Shown here one piece after another: positions 12,350 through 24,900 of a stretch of 64,000 nt of DNA. The position numbers were made by a program, and so were the translations under genes. The notes beneath the pieces were generated by a model. That model saw nothing but the letters and a program-made list of their open reading frames with translations. It did not search any database and was not told where the DNA came from. Each line of letters starts with the position of its first letter. Positions within the stretch are counted from its first letter, which is position 1. Source of the DNA: Lineus longissimus (taxonomy: Eukaryota; Nemertea; Pilidiophora; Heteronemertea; Lineidae); assembly GCF_910592395.1 (NCBI RefSeq), contig NC_088314.1:9054001-9118000 (forward strand), read 5' to 3'.

Positions 12350-12742
12350 TATCCAACAATGAAATAGTAGAACTTGGTTTGTCTCGTTTTATCATGGGTT
12401 TTGTGATTCCAGGGAACTGCACAATTTGCGTGGTCTCATTTTATCATAGGTTTTTGTGATTGGGGACTGTAGAATTTGCTTGGTTTTATTTTATCTTGGT
12501 ATTTGTGGTTTAGAACTGAAGAATTTACTTATTCTTTTATGGGTTTTGTGATTGGGAAATGCGAAATTTGCTTGGACTTCATAGGTTTTGTCATAGGGAA
12601 CTGTAGAAGTTTTGTTTTATCATAGTTATGGTTGCAGCTGGAAATGTAGAAGTTACTTTGTCTTATTTTATCAGGTTATTGTGGTAGGGAACCGTTACTT
12701 AGCTTTGTTTCATTATCGGTTCTGTGGTTGAAGAACAAGCTC
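12350..12742. repeat. Degenerate minisatellite, about 7-8 units of 45-60 bp
   Basis: The phrase TTTTATCAT(A/G)GGTTTTGTGATT, then GGGAACTG(T/C)A and GAATTTGCTTGGT recurs with indels from about 12365 to 12740. Individual units are strongly diverged, so this is an old array. No coding potential. Confidence 0.75.
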
Positions 12743-14654
12743 CTTAGGAGAACACCATAAGCTCATTGAGGAAAGTAGGAGGCCCTAATCCCTTCAACTA
12801 CCCCCGCACGGACAGAACCCGAGGAATATTGGTACCAACGACAAACTATGGCGATGTACGTGCCCTCACCATGAGAGGATAAGACCCTAGTGATCAACGG
12901 TCAACTTTGTCCATTTGGAGTGGTGCTGCTCCAGTAATGGGAAGGAATTGCCATCACATAAAATCGATAAAGGGGTACTTTAACAATTAGTATCTCATTT
13001 CCAGGGAACATGACCCCCGCACAAAAGGGCCAAGGAAAAAAAATCATCCCGCAGAAATGCTTGTAATGAACATGATAAACAAACAAATTGGTCAACAACG
13101 TGAGTTGAATGGCTGCCATGGTCCAATCGCATCGGTATTGGATCAATAAAGGGTAATAATTTCTTGTACACCAACATAAATCTCATTTTGTGTCTTATCA
13201 GTTTATCTCTTGATGCCTCAAGTCCCTGGCCTGAGGCACGGTTCTCCACAGGGTTTTCTCAAGGTAGGTGGTACCCTTGATACACAAAAGTTTTCCCAGT
13301 GTGCAACTTCACACAAAGAATTAAGGGTGCCCCTATAGAAACTTCTTACATAATCTAAAGCAAGGTGGCTGCTCCCAAGGTAGGGTCAGTGGTAAGCTAC
13401 CTGACAAATGGCCTTATGGAGAACACTGCCCTAGTTAAGTGAGTCACCTTAGAGAAAGAAGAAAGCTTGCAGGACTTGTCTACCTTTGAGTCATCTGGCT
13501 ATAGTAGCACAGAACTGTGTCAACTATCCATTTCACTTTTTAAACCCTGCGGTGTCATTTCTTCTTAGCATCAGACTTCTACCCCGGGCTGACATAGAGC
13601 CATCGTACTCAGATGTTACCATATGAGCCGAACCGTATTAGTCCTGGCATCATGGCCAAAGAACCTGCATCCAGAGTTTCAAGTGTAGTTGGTCATTTCA
13701 TTGGTCAGGCATTTTCCACCTTGGCCACTGGGGGTTTTATGCATGCATGTCACCTTTAAAGCCGAAAATAATAAATGCACACAGTACAAAAATACTTTCT
13801 TTTAGAAAGAAATTTTCAAAAGCAGGTACCCAGCTATGGAATTCAGCAGCATTAAATGAGCTGAAGAATATCTTTATGACGTGGAACTGAAAATATTGCA
13901 AGAAACGAGCTGGAAAAATTTATTTTCAAAAGAATAGATAAATCTAAATGAGGATTTTTTTTGGTCATTATCACACTGGGAAAATTCAGTATTCAGGATC
14001 GGCATTACGCAGATACATCTGTCTCAATAAAAGAATACAAGCACACCTTGCAGAAAAAAAATGATATTTCAAGAAGCATGTCTGGAAGAGATATCAGGAG
14101 AAATCAAAGCAGTCATCCCAACTTTTTTTCCAAACCAATGCGAATATATTAACATATTCCATAAATCACATTAAATCAAAGTCTTCTGAGTGGAATAAAA
14201 TTTCCATTATTTAGCATTTAGTTTCCTTGTGAAAACCGCCAGTTGTAAATTGATACTGGTTTAATCTGACAATGTCTAATGTTCTTGCTTTTATGTCTGT
14301 AATCACAGAGCTAAAGCTCCGAATGCCACGGTGAACAACACACTAGCTAACGCGGAAGTGCAATTAAAACCTAGCAACGAGGTGTCTTGCATGAAAGTAT
14401 CCCCTGCCTTCCTACAAGCAAGGTGAATCTGAAGTATGATGAATTGCCAATTATTGGGTTTGGAGCTCTCTGGAAAATTGTAAGTGTTTTGAGAGATACA
14501 TGGTCTAGACATGGTATTTCTTCATTCGTGCTTTCATGTGTGACGCTGCCGTTTCAAGCATATTAGGATGACGTGACATACATCATGGCCATCTATCCAA
14601 TTCCTGTATAATAGGTGGAAAAAATATACTAACATTTCTTTGGATTTTTATGAT
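12743..14654. other. Non-coding stretch with a weak internal repeat
   Basis: The segment near 13090-13190 (GTTGAATGG, then ATCAATAAAG, then TCTCATTTTGTGTC) resembles 12178-12300 (GTTGAATTGG, then ATCAATAAAG, then TCTCGTTGTGTC). This suggests a second copy of an unidentified repeat about 900 bp away. No gene is supported. Confidence 0.45.
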
Positions 14655-15159
14655 TATAGTTCATTCGTAAATGTTATGTCCGCATCGTTTGAGGCTCTGG
14701 AGGGCGAACTACTGATCAGTTTTCTTTGAAGTTTGGTTTTTAATGATCCTTGCCTCAAGGCTGAATAGGATTCTAGGACTGCAGCATTCTCATTGCAGAA
14801 ATTTCTTCAGTGAAGTCCAATTGTCATTTGGAGGGTCTCCTTGACAGGCCATGTTTTGTTTCTGGATATTTCTTGGCACATGGGTAGAGACACAAAAGAT
14901 TGATAACCTGAACATTCTATCCAGATTGGTTATGAAATAAACCGTACAGAGCGGAAAATGTACGAATTCAATAAACTACATCAATGTACACAAATGCATA
15001 CCAAAAAATTGTTACCGTGGTTACTAAAATGAAAAGATCTGGTTGGGCTTTGAGGTAGGATCAATAAAAACCAAACTTTAAAAAAATCTGACCAGTAGGT
15101 CTAGAGTTTGCCTTCAGAGCCCCAAACAAGGCGGACATAACATTTACGAATGGACTATA
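14655..15159. mobile_element. 505-bp element with inverted repeats of about 110 bp
   Basis: The left arm begins TATAGTTCATTCGTAAATG and continues through TTATGTCCGC, GAGGCTCTG, AAGTTTGGTTTTTA and a TGATCCT word. The reverse complement of the right arm reads TATAGTCCATTCGTAAATG, TTATGTCCGC, GGGGCTCTG, AAGTTTGGTTTTTA and TGATCCT. The arms span about 110 bp with moderate divergence. There is no open frame long enough for a transposase. Both ends begin TATAG, so a TA target is possible, but the superfamily is not assigned. Confidence 0.8.
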
Positions 15160-16508
15160 GTGTACTGCAGGTTTTGTTACCATTGTCGTGCGAGATCATT
15201 AGCTTTCTCAATATCTCCAATATGGAGAGTTCTTGACAGAAACACAACATCATCTTTCTTATTAGCAAGTCCTTGAAAGTACTCCAACACAGAAATCCAA
15301 TAACTTTCAAGAAATCTGCCAGTTTAGATGAACCGAAGATGTACCAATATAGGAAATGGGCACGCAAACTTCTACATGTTCTAATCACTTGACAAAAGAT
15401 TCCAGACAGACTTTTTAAAAACCAATATGTTAAATTGACACTATTTACTAATAATGCACTCAAATCATCTGGGTAAGGCACTCATACAAAATTTCCAATA
15501 TCATCCAAGTTCAAAAGACCCATGAATAGGGGAGAGCAAATATTGGGAGTGCGATTTGCTAATTGCTTCGGAGTGATTACAGGTTTCAGACAACCCCTCG
15601 AAAAGCCAATTTGTACGTTGGTAATCAACACTATAGAATTGTTCCATTTAGCCAAGTGTAACCTTGGTAGATATCATATAGTAAGGGGACTCTGAAAAGC
15701 ACATCGAGTACCAATATTTCAAAGCCATAGTTTGCTAGAATGTCTGGTGCAATCTGCTTGAATGGCACTGCGATACGAAGTCTGTGGACAAGGTTTATCA
15801 CTGAGTTTGCTCAACAGGATTGCGACATTTTGGCATCTTCACTCCTCTACAATTTTGTAAAAAAAATGTTTTACGATTATGGACCATTTCATTCATGCAC
15901 ACTTTGATACAAGTCTAGACTAGTCTTTATCAACTCTTGGAGTTATATGTACTACATGATGATTGTCTTTTCAATAAAATCAAAATGAAGTTTTCTAACA
16001 GCTAAGAAGCAGAAGCTATGGCACAGGGAAATCACAGCCTTTAACTTTAAGAACTAGGTTTTTTTTCCATCAATTGTGAATCACCTAGCGGCACTTTTAT
16101 CTTCACCAACCTGAACTTGAAATTCAACCTGTTGCTACAGGTATCACCTGTTCTTGCTATCTATTGCTAGGCAGCTGGGAAAAAGTGTTCAAAAGATGAC
16201 CTTTGGTACCTGATGTCTCATCAATCGCCATTGGAATCTGCCACAACATCTTTTTACATGATACCAAGAATATTAAAAAGACTAAAAATGTGGAAGCAAC
16301 ACTACATCATCCATTCTAGCACTTGGTACCAATTTTTAACAATAGGCGGCTTTTACATGATGAGTCGGCTCCTATCAAATCGTTGTGGTTCCTGGCTGGG
16401 TGGTGCTTGATTTTTGTCAAAAATAGATGCCTCCAACGGTTTGACTAATTTAGTAGTGCTTAAGCTAATAAGGAAACAACATTTTTATGAGGTGGTAAAA
16501 CTCCTCAA
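15160..16508. other. Non-coding stretch, nothing recognised
   Basis: A 108-codon minus-strand frame (15155-15481) has no start context or protein-like motif and is treated as chance. No further feature was noticed. Confidence 0.5.
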
Positions 16509-16679
16509 AGGCACCTTCCCCATAGAGGTATACGGTATACTACACTATACGCGAACAATGGCTTCACAAAGGGTGCATGACCATGAAACTATTGTTCGGG
16601 TATAGTATAGTATAGGGTATAGCTCTATGGAATAGGTGCCTAGTGTAGTATACCGTTTACCTCTATGGGGAAGGTGCCT
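16509..16679. mobile_element. 171-bp foldback MITE with 39-bp inverted ends
   Basis: The left end AGGCACCTTCCCCATAGAGG, continuing TA(T/A)ACGGTATACTACACTA, is matched by the reverse complement of the right end with one mismatch in about 39 bp. Inside are a second inverted pair (CTATACGCGAACAAT against ATTGTTCGGGTATAG) and a third, partial copy of the end sequence (reverse complement GGCACCTATTCCATAGAG). No matching target duplication was found next to the ends. No coding potential. Confidence 0.85.
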
Positions 16680-18681
16680 GTGACATGCCTGGAGAGAATT
16701 ATCTTGTCCCAAGCACAGCATAGAACCATGACTTTTTAAGTTCAGAGCTAAATGAGGTAATATCGTTGTTCCAATTGATCACATCCTTCAATTAAAGTAA
16801 TAAACATAACAGACAGATATCAATAAATGCCCTTTAAAAATGGAAAAGGTTTTGGTCTTTCAGAAGTTCCGAATTCTTACTCTTGAACATGCTCAAAACA
16901 ATCAGGTTGGGCACTGAACCTGGAGACTTTCTAATTCTTGTTGATACTCTATTCATAATGGACATGCCCTTTTCTGCGTTGTCGATCCCGATATTCAAAA
17001 TGTTCAAGCAGAAGAGAAGTCTATTGTCTCCAAACCACAATACAAACAATGGCAATATCCTCCTGCTAGGCATGAAATTCTACCAATACTTTCCTAGAAA
17101 AAGTCTTGCGTTTAGACAAAAGAGCTATTTTTAGGACAACAAGTGAAAGTAACATCAACAACACAGACAGCACTTTGCGTCCTCGTCAGATGCTTATCTA
17201 AAACTGGATTAGACCAAAAGCAAATATTGGCCTTGGATTCAAGAAATAAAAATACTGACAACACACAATTTAACTGTTATTCTTATTTGAAGAGCATCAA
17301 CTTAGACATGTTAGATAATATCAAAGGTTGTGCTGTACACTCTTAGAGAAAGGTTTATGAACAAAGGTTTTTCGGCCAACCCAAATATGCACCCTGTAGA
17401 TGTTTTTTGGTAAAATGAAAAACCCCTTTAGGTTTTGGAGACTTTGAAGACTACAAAAGTAGGAGATATCCATCCAAGGTATATCGCTTTTCTGTAATAT
17501 TCCATCATTGACATTACTGGAAAAGGTGTATTCATTAAATTTCATGCGTTTCAAAACGTCAATTTGACTTTGGAGTGCACGTTTCCTTTGACAAGTCCAT
17601 TTCGCATTGAAGATATTCTCCCCAGTTCCCGGTGCATCTCAAACACTGCCACTCATGTATTACTCACCCTAATGGTCCATTTCCTTAATAAATAGCTTCT
17701 GTTCTTGATCGGAAATAATCACAAGCAGTTCACGTTTTTGTGTGTCCATTCATGAATTATTTGTGCGGAAGACGTATGGAGCAACCTGCCCGGGATACCG
17801 TTACTGCTTTTTTGCCCTCTTCCTCTTCTATCTCATTAGGCAGTTATTTGCGCGTAATTGCTAATGGGTTATTCACACAAATGACATGAAAAGAACACAA
17901 CTACCCAAAAAAACAGACCATTACGGCCATTTTGTCTCCTTCCTTAAGGTTATTAGGATTCAGGCCAAGCCTAATACACTGTCTAATGTTTTTAAACAAA
18001 GCCTGATTGCACCTAGGACCAAATTCCCATTGTTCGACTGTCTTATCAAAGGGTTATCAGGGGAAATCTTGATTAAACATCGACCCCGATGAAACAGCTT
18101 TCATTGGCCTCAACTGGTACAGGCCAGATGGCTTCTGCCTCTAATTACCTGCTGGTTTTATCAACATGATCAACATTCTCATCCAGGAGGATAACATTGC
18201 AAACTGAAATCACGCCTTGTCATCTTTTCAGAAACACACTCGGATAAAATTCACCGCGGCGCCTAACATTTTAAAATAAAGTCTACGATATTTGAAAATC
18301 CCAGCAAGGAGTTGGTTACTTTTAAGCCAACCATTTGCAATATCCACAAAACGCCCACATTGCTTGGAAACTACAAAGGAGGAAAAGTTAGAGCTTTTTC
18401 GTCAGTTGTGGGAATCAAACACACCACGCTGGTAAATTCCATTAGGATTATTTCTGACACCAGGCTAATTAAACAGATTGACTTTTTGCTGCGGGGATGC
18501 AGACCAATTTTCTGAGTAGCGGTGAAAGCGACGAGAAAATCGTAGAAATGGTGAAAATGGAACGATATTCTCGAAACAAAGAAAATGATTTTTTATAGCA
18601 TATTTTCAAATTCTGCATGAGCCATTCACAAAAACTGCTGTGTGCACCACACTCGTATTAAAATGATCCAAACTAAATCTC
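16680..18681. other. Non-coding stretch, nothing recognised
   Basis: Several 60-83 codon frames occur on both strands and overlap each other. None has a recognisable motif. Confidence 0.5.
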
Positions 18682-18683
18682 TA

Positions 18684-18825
18684 CAGTAGGACCTCTCTAT
18701 TCAAACACCCTTGAGACTGACACATTCTGTCCTTAGTTGAGGGGTGTCCTAATTAAAGAGGTGACTTTCAATGGAAATGATCAACTCAGACTAAATGCAG
18801 TTTCCATAATAGGGAGGTTCTACCG
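18684..18825. mobile_element. 142-bp pogo-like MITE flanked by TA
   Basis: The left end CAGTAGGACCTCTCTATT and the reverse complement of the right end CGGTAGAACCTCCCTATT form imperfect 18-bp inverted repeats. Both ends are directly flanked by TA (18682-18683 and 18826-18827), as expected for Tc1/mariner/pogo-type insertion. CAGT-initial ends with an AACCTC core resemble pogo/Tigger termini. No coding frame. Confidence 0.75.
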
Positions 18826-18827
18826 TA

Positions 18828-19739
18828 GAAGCTTCTTCTATTTCATGAAGAACAACTAAATACCAGGGATTTTAGAGAAAAAACTTGTTGGGCAAGGCTT
18901 TTTTAGTCAATTAGTTGAAAACAAGACTACTTTTTACTCTGGATAGAATAATGAATTCTATTCAACTCCCATGGTTTCTTTTGCAAGTAACTAGTGCAAA
19001 GCAGCTATTATAAGTGCTTTCTATTTCAAAAACAGTATGACTAATTATAAAAGTAGTCAAGAGAAATGGACTCGCCTACAGGGAAAGCTTTCTGAATCAA
19101 ATAGGATGATATTTTTCCCTGGAGGGAAGAGAATCATGCTTGTACCTTGAAACAACTCAAAAAGAACCAGACAAAATATCATACGCATATCACCGTATGA
19201 AAGTTAATTGGTACTGAGACAGATGTTATTCGATTCTTAATTTATCATAGACTGAAAGAGAGCAAAACATCATCTCCACCTGCCACCAAAGTCATTCAAG
19301 ATAATGAAATTTCCTTTAATGAGCTAGGAAAAGACGGAAACGCTAATGTCAGGTCACAAACACTAAAAAAGTGCTAAAGGACTTTACCAACAAAGATTCT
19401 GTTTACAGCCTCTTAACTATACAAGAAATACTTAACTCGCACTATTCATCCCATTAAGAGTAAAGAGCAAGACTGATCAAAGGTTATCTACAAATGTAGT
19501 CCCAAGTTTGTAATAATGAGAAAAGGACCAACACGTTCACAGGTCACCGACTATAACGGATCCATCATCCAGCTCTGTGACGCTGAATGTATTCTGGTAC
19601 CTTGGTGATTATCTTCTCTGGGCAGTGAATCATCAAAGCTTTCATCTTCCACTAACCACCGCCCACAGCTTCAACCCTTTCTTGCAAAAAAGAAGTCGGG
19701 TTTTTGCGTGACTGAGAGGACAAGGTCAGAATGTACTAA
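18828..19739. other. Non-coding stretch, nothing recognised
   Basis: No feature was noticed in this stretch. Confidence 0.5.
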
Positions 19740-19741
19740 TA

Positions 19742-19847
19742 CAGCGGAACCTCACTTTACGAACCTCACTTTACGGACACATCTCTATTAAGGACAACCT
19801 CTCTATAAAGGACACTAGTTTTGGTCCATAATAGAGAGGTTTTAAAG
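19742..19847. mobile_element. Degraded pogo-like MITE
   Basis: TACAGCGGAACCTCACTTTA on the left faces AATAGAGAGGTTTTA on the right, whose reverse complement is TAAAACCTCTCTATT. Internally there are repeats of AACCTC and of GGACA. It is related to the copy at 18684-18825 but has diverged and partly duplicated its left end. Confidence 0.5.
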
Positions 19848-21689
19848 TATATATTATTTTCTGTAATTGACAACGGTTGGCAAAGCCAGACTGATTTTAC
19901 AAAGTTCCAACACTTTCCCTGCATTAGGAATTAAGTAGATTTGCACGCTTTGCCCATAGCCCCATAAAGTGACTTAACCAAGAGGCTAAACAAAATATCT
20001 GACTGACAACAGTGTCACAAGTGTGTCGATATACCATCTGAACCAGTTTCACTGATATCGATTGGTGAGAAAATGCAACTCCTTCTAAGTTGACTGTGAG
20101 CTCAACAGTAGAAAGACCTCAATCCAACTGCAAAAAGACATGAATCAAAATGGCCCAGTTTTCATAGGTTTTCCCCAAAGGTAAGAAAATTCAATCCCTT
20201 CAAAATTAGCTGTGATCACAACTGTTGGAAGACCTTGATCCAAAAGACCTGAATCAAACTGGCCCAAGTTTACCCCAAACTGAACTGAGAACCACAAATA
20301 ACCCAGCTCTTGAAAGATCAGACAGACATGACTAGAGTCTTTCTCTATTCATTACAAGGAAGATTTAGTTGAAAGCGTCCACGCTTCCCCGTTATCGGAC
20401 CAGTAGGAAGCCCACTGCCTGATAAGGAAAAGAAGCAAAACTTGTTTTGAATTCCAATGACTTTGTTAACAAAGATCGCCCAACACGTTTTGAACCTTGG
20501 ACGATGTGATTTTCTTGCCCCTGACTGGAGAAATGATTCTGGTCTTGGCTATCAGTCCTGCTGAGGTCACTTTGAAGTATTCCGTCTGATGATCTAATCA
20601 AACACGGGAAGTGACACAAGATTTGAATTGTGATGGCCTCATTAGGACATATCTGTGTATTTGGCCGACAACTATGACTCAGTCAATGATAACAACAATT
20701 GGTGCCCACAACATCACTGAGAAACTGTGTCATGATGTCATTCGACCTGTGAACTTCAAATAATGCAGATGCAAGTCACCCCAGCCACCCCGATGATGCC
20801 TAGAGGGACAGAAACGCGCGTTGGTGGAGCACCAACGAAAAAGCCCAATAGACATTGTCGTAAACTACAGTTACTCTACCCTGTTCTACCTCATCTGTTC
20901 TCTCTTTGGCTTGAGTTCAAGGTCCAACATCAAAATCCCCCGATATTGTTTTTTAGAACTAATAATGTCCTAGTTGCTAGTCAGCTCTCAACTCAATATT
21001 TTTTTCTTCAGATTCAATTCGAAATAGTAGAAATGGAGACAAACTTATAAATCCACAGAGCACTTGATTGGGAAGATAACTTTCGTACACTCATATGATA
21101 CTTGAAACTCCAATCCATTTCCAATCTTTTAATTGACAATTAGCAAATTGACACAACGTTCAAAACAATCAAATATTTCTTCAATATATCTTCACTTGTT
21201 TTCACGAGCGATCAAATTCTAAAGCAATCAAATGCCCTTGAAGGTGTAAGTAGAATACGAAAATGCCACTTATTGGAATTCTACCGCCAATATCTCCTCT
21301 CTCCTGGGAGATTTTATAACATTTTTAAATGAGGGATCGATTTCTGCCGGCAATCGAAGCCATGAGAAGGCCTTATTGCATACAAAACGGCTCTTTTATT
21401 GCAGGAACAATTCTGTAAGAAATTTTCAATTTCTTCTTTCTTTAATACCTCGTTTGTCCTTGTAGAGTTTAGTACTTCTGCGATGGTTCACATTGAATAC
21501 AAACTGCAAGAACGATAAGCAGAGGAAATGAGATGTTTAATGGCTCATTTGTCTTTGTAGGATTTGATACTTGTGGTGAATACAGATTGGTCACAATGTA
21601 CAAAAGTGTTTCAAAATCTGATATTTACTCTCACCAGAGACTGTACAATTTAGTACTTAGTACAATATATACTGACAACAAAAGTAGGC
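19848..21689. other. Non-coding stretch with a shared repeat end
   Basis: AATGTCCTAGTTG followed by CAGCTCTCAACTCAATATTT (20965-21005) resembles 25209-25245 and, more loosely, 37386-37425, suggesting a common repeat. A degenerate pair lies near 20090-20290 (GAAAGACCTCAATCCAA and GGAAGACCTTGATCCAA). No gene is supported. Confidence 0.45.
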
Positions 21690-21960
21690 TAAAAATCCGG
21701 CCACTTAAAGGGAATTTCACACCACCAACGTTTTGGCCTACGCTTTACATTTTCTCAGGTGGTGAAAATGAACCTTCTCATTTCTTGTTTTAAAGTCCTG
21801 CACAGATCAGTCAGCTAGACTCGGCCTATAGAACATGTGGACAACAGGGCAGCAATAGGGTTCCATTCTGCAACTCGCGTAAGACTAGATGATGCATCAA
21901 CTGCGTTGATAACGACTGAGGCGGAGTAAAGGCGTTGTATCAGCCAGAGAAAACAAGAAA
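21690..21960. repeat. Dispersed repeat, copy related to 59640-59880
   Basis: This copy and 59640-59880 share, in order, ACCACCAAC, TTTTAAAGTCC, CAGATCAGT-like words, AGGGTTCCATTCTGCAAC or AGCGTTCCATTCAGAAAC, ATGATGCATCAA, a CTGAGGC word and GGC(G/A)TTGTAT. Divergence is substantial. No terminal repeats were identified. Confidence 0.5.
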
Positions 21961-24900
21961 TATAAAAAAAGTAAACCTACAAAAGCTGCCAAGAATTATC
22001 ACTGCCAAATCTGAGATAAACTCTATAGATATATTTTTCCAAAAGATGCATTACCATGTAATGCAAATGTGTTCTTTTGATTGTCAGCTTTGCCATACCC
22101 AAACAAACATACCCGCAAGAAAGTTATTTTTCAGTTTGGATTAGCGAAACATCACAGTCCAAAGCTTTATACATACTTTACCAAGCTTAATCGTGCATGT
22201 TAATCACTTTAGCGCAGGATAAATGCAGGATCGTTTTCCAATTTTTTTATACTTTTATACCGGTGTTTTAAACTGTCTAATTATAATTACTAAAAAGGTA
22301 TTTCATCTCTGTAAGGCGGAGCGACATACACAAGAGCTGCGCCATACAAATACTGTTTTATCATATTGTTCATTGTTCCATTTGACAAAACTGAGAAATG
22401 TGCATTTCTTCATATTCTGACAAAGAGAATACTTATTGCTAACCATGTTATCAATTCTTTTGCTGTTTTTTCGTCACTAAGGATTCATAACACCAATACA
22501 GGGAGACACACACCGGATTACTTCCAAGGTTGTTTTGCCCCAAGAGGGAGAAAAAAAACGCTTCTGCTTGGCATGCTATTTCCCGACAGGTGTTGGGTTG
22601 CCAATCCTAAGCGTTCATATTTCCAATAATGGTACCATTGTTGCTAAGCTTTTTTGCAGTAATCTGTAGCTATTAGAAGAAGGTTCAGCATGTGTCTTAG
22701 TTATTGGAGTATTGATGTTAATTACAACTTGATCAGTATTTCATTTAGCCTACAAAAGGGTTTCGTGACAATTTGCCTTTTTCAGTCATTAGCAAGAAAA
22801 GGGATTTTTTACCAAAGAGCGCTGCCTTTAAAATGTTGTATGATATCTAGTTTAGCTATAGCACATAGCTTTTTGAACCTCGTAGAGAATAACCAAGACT
22901 ATGACAAGTGATAACATTTGAATATTTTAGGATTGATCCCGGCGCCCACACACAAGCTGGCAAAGTTGTCATGGATAGTGACATGACCGTAGATCATCTG
23001 GCCTGGGTGTCAGGCATTCTAGATATGACTATGATTGATAAACGCCATAGCAATATCATGAATGCCTGGGCATCCAGGTCTAGGATTCGCAACCGCCGAG
23101 AAACAAGCAACAAGATTACAAAGGAAGTCAAGGCAGGCAAATGTGTGTCATGAATTCGATCACATAATGGAGAAAGGAAATTTTTGGACGATATCCCAGC
23201 GATGTCAAAAATCTGAGGAAAAGAGGCACATGGGGAGGGATATGTTTGTGCCCTGTCACTGCTAAACCAGGAGCATGTTGCAAAGAAGATGAGCTTAAAT
23301 GACAACAGGAGAAAGGCAGTTAAACATGTTTAAGCAGTCCAGCCATTATGCAGATATAGGAACATAGCCAGGACTCTGAATGAAATGTTATGTACCAAAT
23401 ACTACGGCATGTTTGACCCCCTCAATCAACGTTGATGTCTGGTGTACAATAAGCTTACACCTTGAAAACGCTATTCATGGCTATTCAGAGGATAAAGTCC
23501 TGTTGAGTACTTCATCACCATCTGGTGTCCTCGAAACTGCTCAGTTATGAATAAAGACTTGTCTCCCCTTAGGCTTTTACCGGGCTGTTCAAAATTTCCC
23601 ATTTTATTGAATTTTATGAAAGGTTTCCATCATCCAGGTTATCTGTGACAGGAATGCAATGCCCAACCATCAAGACCAACGAGAAATAGAGCCAAACCCT
23701 ACATGTGACTAGAATCGACTTGGCTGACCAAAAGAAAGGAGGACCAATTGTCAGTCAATCCAAGAAACATCCCCATTAACTCCATATCACATTTCCAACA
23801 ACAACAAAGAAGGACATGGCCATTTCCATTACCTGTTTCATTAGGAGAAAATTAGATGCACATCGCAAAAGAAATGTCCACTAGGAGATGTAGGATAGCT
23901 ACGGGATAGCCACAATAGCCAAAGATAACTAGGTTAGCACGGCACAGGTGCATATCGTCTAGCATGTCTAGCTAGTTCAGCCTAACATCTAGCTGACTGA
24001 TCGGGACTAGAGTTTTGAACAGGGATGAGTAGGTACACTTTTGTGGGTGGCGAAAATATCAAAGTAGGCTGATCGTGCAAAATTCACTTCAAGTAGGTCA
24101 CAGGACCTTGATTATTGTCAATAAATGTGGTGGTGTTCTGATAAAGTTTTGAAAACCACCAACTCACAAAGACTGAATATGGCAAAGGTCGCCAGGGCTA
24201 AGCCTTTGTCAATTGCGTTTAGTTAGCGGAAGACATGTCAGAATAAGCTGTCAATTTCGCAGTCCAAACATCAATAGGATTATGGGATGAGTTTCTCTCG
24301 ATAGTTTGCAGTGACAGGTCACGGTCTCCAATTAATGAGGAAATTGCAAATGGATTTTCAAAGAGGAAAATCTTTAAATAATGACAAGAACAGTATCATT
24401 TTTAGTTATCATTTGTTAGAGGAGATTGGGTCGAACCTCAGGACCCTAGGACTTATCAATAGCAAGTACCTAAACCAGATACTCTGGTTACAAAGGGCAT
24501 TGATTTGATTGACACAGAAACAAATTAACCTGTTGTTGCCAAGTAACAACATAATCATCAGCTATTCCAGTGCACATGGTAAATGGTCCTCAGAATGACA
24601 GATTTGCCGGGATGAGCCAACTAGGAGAATCTTAATTGGATAAAAACAATGGCATTGTCAGTTTATTTCCATCAGTGGGAATAACTCAAATTTGTTCACG
24701 TGACACTTTCTCCCACATGTTTTATTGTTATTGAGGAGCCGCTGTGAGTTTGGACCCATGGCTAGTTGTCAAGTGGTCCCTGGTTCTAACCCTGCAAGTG
24801 GCGTAGGCTCTTAAGGTAGATCTCACTGTTCAACTTGCCGGACTCCACCGAGGTGTATAAATGGGTACTGATCAGAAATGCACAAGTTGTTGCTGTGATT

